Below, one piece after another: positions 7,269-8,952 of a DNA stretch of 8,952 nt. Under the pieces are notes generated by a model that saw only the letters and a list, made by a program, of their open reading frames with translations, searched no databases and was not told the DNA's origin. The position numbers and the translations under genes are program-made. How positions within the stretch are numbered: position 1 is the first letter of the stretch; the number at the start of each line of letters is the position of its first letter. This stretch comes from Gammaproteobacteria bacterium (GTDB taxonomy: Bacteria > Pseudomonadota > Gammaproteobacteria > Tenderiales > Tenderiaceae), in NCBI GenBank assembly GCA_024276775.1, contig JAJRWO010000271.1:1-8952 (forward strand). Direction: 5' to 3'.

Positions 7269-7946
7269 CTAGTCTTCTTTGACCTTAAGCAATTCCACCT
7301 CAAAAATAAGTGTTGAATTCGGGCCAATATCACTGCCCGTGCCACGGCTGCCATAGGCGAGTTCAGGCGGGATAAAAAGCTGCCACTTGGCCCCTTCCTG
7401 CATCAACTGTAGCGCTTCAGTCCAACCTCCAATCACCCCATTAACAGGGAAGCTGGCCGGCTGACCACGGCGATATGAGCTATCAAACTCAGTACCGTCA
7501 ATCAGTGTGCCACGGTAATGGACGTCAACTGTAGATGTCGCCTTTGGCTTGGCACCAGAGCCTGCCGTTAATATCTTGTATTGCAGGCCGCTAGCGGTCA
7601 CTTTAACATCAGACTTTTTCTTGTTTTCAGCCAGAAAGCCCTCCCCTTCAAGGCGGTTCTTTTCACCCGCTTTTGCCTCATCGGCCTCACGCTGCTGTTT
7701 AACGCGCTGAAAGGTTGCCTGTAACTCTGCCTGTGACAAACGTGGCGTTGCGCCAGCGGCAATATCCTTGATAGCAGCAATAAATGCAGCGTCATCCAAT
7801 TCAATACCATCATGCTTTATCTGTTGGCCAACCTGCAAGCCAACAAAATAACTCAAACGTTTTTTATCAGTATCCAGCTCCAGTGCAATTGCTTGAGCCC
7901 CCCAAAATCCGGCAAGTACCGCCGTTAAGACTAATTGTTTTTTCAT
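7269..7946 (-). CDS. Exported FKBP-type peptidyl-prolyl cis-trans isomerase (Mip/FkpA-like)
   Basis: The protein likely assists folding of exported proteins by catalysing prolyl isomerisation. Its 225 residues begin with a signal peptide: MKKQ, a hydrophobic core, then a probable signal peptidase I site near AQA or AIA at 17-21. Residues about 23-110 form the charged, helical FKBP_N dimerisation region, with KRLSYFVGLQVGQQI at 29-43. The FKBP domain covers about 118-223. Its binding-pocket aromatic and hydrophobic residues are all present: Y144 (HYRG), F154-D155 (EFDSS), F166, V171-I172, W175, Y198 (AYGSRG) and F215 (IFEVELL). An AGAGG lies 12 nt before the ATG, rather far. A sigma-70-like promoter lies about 50 bp upstream. 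There is no lipobox, so it is probably a soluble periplasmic protein rather than a lipoprotein. The mtnA start lies 68 nt downstream with no good terminator, so cotranscription is possible. Confidence 0.93.
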   Translation of the reverse strand: MKKQLVLTAVLAGFWGAQAIALELDTDKKRLSYFVGLQVGQQIKHDGIELDDAAFIAAIKDIAAGATPRLSQAELQATFQRVKQQREADEAKAGEKNRLEGEGFLAENKKKSDVKVTASGLQYKILTAGSGAKPKATSTVDVHYRGTLIDGTEFDSSYRRGQPASFPVNGVIGGWTEALQLMQEGAKWQLFIPPELAYGSRGTGSDIGPNSTLIFEVELLKVKED

Positions 7947-7995
7947 CGAATATAAGAACCTCTATTAAAATTTATCATGCATACTGCCACAAAAT

Positions 7996-8024
7996 AATAT
8001 ATAAACCCAAGCAAATGAAGTTAA
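7996..8024 (-). promoter_or_regulatory. Candidate promoter of the FKBP gene
   Basis: Minus-strand TTAACT (8024-8019) and TATATT (8001-7996) are separated by exactly 17 bp, a fair sigma-70 match (4/6 and 5/6). The predicted leader is roughly 40 nt. It sits back to back with the promoter proposed for the lipoprotein gene. Confidence 0.45.
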
Positions 8025-8044
8025 TTGATTGCTATCAAGGCAAT
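8025..8044. promoter_or_regulatory. Overlapping palindromes between divergent promoters: possible operator
   Basis: Two perfect inverted repeats overlap here. TTGAT-N4-ATCAA spans 8025-8038 and ATTGC-N7-GCAAT spans 8028-8044. Both fall between the two predicted -35 elements, or overlap the rightward one. A dimeric regulator bound here could affect both genes. The arms are only 5 bp, so chance is quite possible. Confidence 0.25.
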
Positions 8045-8056
8045 ACTTTTTATACA
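8029..8056 (+). promoter_or_regulatory. Candidate promoter of the TatT-family lipoprotein gene
   Basis: TTGCTA (8029-8034) and TATACA (8051-8056) are separated by 16 bp, a moderate sigma-70 match (4/6 each). A transcript would start near 8063 and carry an A-rich leader of about 43 nt with no clear Shine-Dalgarno sequence. Confidence 0.35.
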
Positions 8057-8105
8057 ATCGAACCCTTCACATCTAAATTTTAAAATAATACAAACACCTC
8101 AAAGC

Positions 8106-8951
8106 ATGCCTTATAAAATTATCCCTGTTTTTTTACTGCTCAGTCTAGGTGGTTGCACATCAATGGTGACTGAGCGTTTCGCCAATAATCTCGGTAATGC
8201 GATACAAAGCCAGGCTGACCCGGAAATTGCAGCAGCAAGCATCCCCACTTTTATGGTGATGATGGATAGTCTGATACTGGACTCGCCTAAAAACCCCGCT
8301 ATTCTCAGCGCCAGCGCCGATCTAAACGGTGCCTATGCCTCTTTATTTGCATCAAGCGATACACAGGCAAAACAGCTGGCAGAAAAATCATTACAGCAAG
8401 CCCGTGCGGCAATATGCACCAAAGTTGCTAAAATTTGCACGCAAAACAATATCAACCTGGATCAATTCAAAGCAATTCTGACTAGCGTTAATAAATCCCA
8501 AACAGGTCTACTCTACTCGTTTGGTACCGCATGGGCAGGCTGGATTCAGAGTCACCGGGATGACTGGGATGGGTTAGCCCAAATACCCAAAGTTAAAGCT
8601 GTTATGGATCGAGTGGTTGAGCTTGATGAACAATATAAATGGGGCCGCGGTCACCTGTATCTGGGAGTCATTAATAGCCAGTTACCACCAGCACTGGGGG
8701 GTAAACCAGAGGTTGGTCGAATGCATTTTGAAAAGGCCATCAAAATATCAGCCGGCCAGGATTTAATTGCAAAAGTTGAATTTGCCCGACACTATGCCAG
8801 ATTGATGTTTGATCAAGCCCTACATGACCACCTTCTTAAAGACGTTATTGAAGCTAAAACTAACGTGACCACACTCAATTTAAGCAATACTGTTGCCAAA
8901 CAACAAGCCAAACAACTATTGGGTACATCGAAAGAATATTTTGAGGAATAA
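8106..8951 (+). CDS. TRAP transporter T-component (TatT) family lipoprotein
   Basis: The frame is open from an ATG at 8025, but I place the start at 8106. From there the protein begins with a lipoprotein signal peptide, MPYKIIPVFLLLSLGGC, with lipobox LGGC and acylated C17. The residue after the cysteine is T, not D, so outer-membrane retention is expected. The mature part is mostly helical and matches the TatT family named after Treponema pallidum Tp0956. These are TPR-like, pore-bearing lipoproteins that partner TRAP-transporter solute-binding proteins. Typical stretches are GHLYLGVINSQLPPALGGKP (about 200-219) and the following GRMHFEKAIKIS, then EFARHYARLMFDQALHDHLL. The whole protein has 281 residues. 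No Shine-Dalgarno sequence is visible before the start. A strong one lies across its stop codon, pointing to a coupled next gene outside the window. The substrate is unknown. Confidence 0.85.
   Translation: MPYKIIPVFLLLSLGGCTSMVTERFANNLGNAIQSQADPEIAAASIPTFMVMMDSLILDSPKNPAILSASADLNGAYASLFASSDTQAKQLAEKSLQQARAAICTKVAKICTQNNINLDQFKAILTSVNKSQTGLLYSFGTAWAGWIQSHRDDWDGLAQIPKVKAVMDRVVELDEQYKWGRGHLYLGVINSQLPPALGGKPEVGRMHFEKAIKISAGQDLIAKVEFARHYARLMFDQALHDHLLKDVIEAKTNVTTLNLSNTVAKQQAKQLLGTSKEYFEE
8943..8947 (+). promoter_or_regulatory. Shine-Dalgarno sequence for a gene beyond the right edge
   Basis: GAGGA lies within the last codons of the lipoprotein gene, directly before its TAA at 8949-8951. It is a much better ribosome binding site than the one the lipoprotein gene itself has. 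It suggests that a downstream gene on the same strand begins within a few bases of the window end, translationally coupled to this one. Confidence 0.5.
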
Positions 8952-8952
8952 A

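Noticed and set aside
8025..8105. Longer start for the TatT-family protein at 8025
   Set aside because: It would put 27 non-hydrophobic residues before a clear lipoprotein signal peptide and would start upstream of the predicted transcription start.

Overview
The window is an ordinary, tightly packed stretch of chromosome, most likely from a gammaproteobacterium. The protein sequences look gammaproteobacterial, and the order FKBP-mtnA-gyrA-serC-pheA-...-tyrA resembles the gyrA-serC-pheA-tyrA neighbourhood known from Pseudomonas and related genera. I cannot name the genus from the sequence. Base composition looks moderate, and I see no insertion sequence, phage gene, CRISPR array, tRNA or rRNA.

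Minus strand, in order of transcription. An exported FKBP-type peptidyl-prolyl isomerase (7269-7946) is followed by mtnA of methionine salvage (6154-7200). After a 156-bp gap comes gyrA (3409-5997), whose last 8 nt overlap the start of serC (2334-3416). A 124-bp gap then holds a 29-codon open frame and a hairpin. It is followed by pheA (1118-2209, chorismate mutase/prephenate dehydratase), aroF (68-1084, type I-beta DAHP synthase) and the first 18 codons of tyrA (prephenate dehydrogenase), which runs off the left edge. From gyrA leftwards the genes look like one long transcription unit.

Functionally, aroF supplies DAHP, which opens the shikimate pathway. pheA and tyrA then split prephenate toward phenylalanine and tyrosine. 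serC makes phosphoserine and contributes to pyridoxal phosphate synthesis. gyrA and mtnA are housekeeping genes with no direct pathway link to these.

Plus strand. From the divergent intergenic region at 7947-8105, a lipoprotein of the TRAP-transporter T-component (TatT) family is read rightwards (8106-8951). Its stop codon is overlapped by a good Shine-Dalgarno sequence, so another gene, plausibly a TRAP transporter component, should start just past the right edge.

I found no convincing new system. The points most worth a second look are the serC-pheA gap with its small ORF and possible attenuator, the repeat-encoded acidic tail of GyrA, and the divergent FKBP/TatT promoter region.
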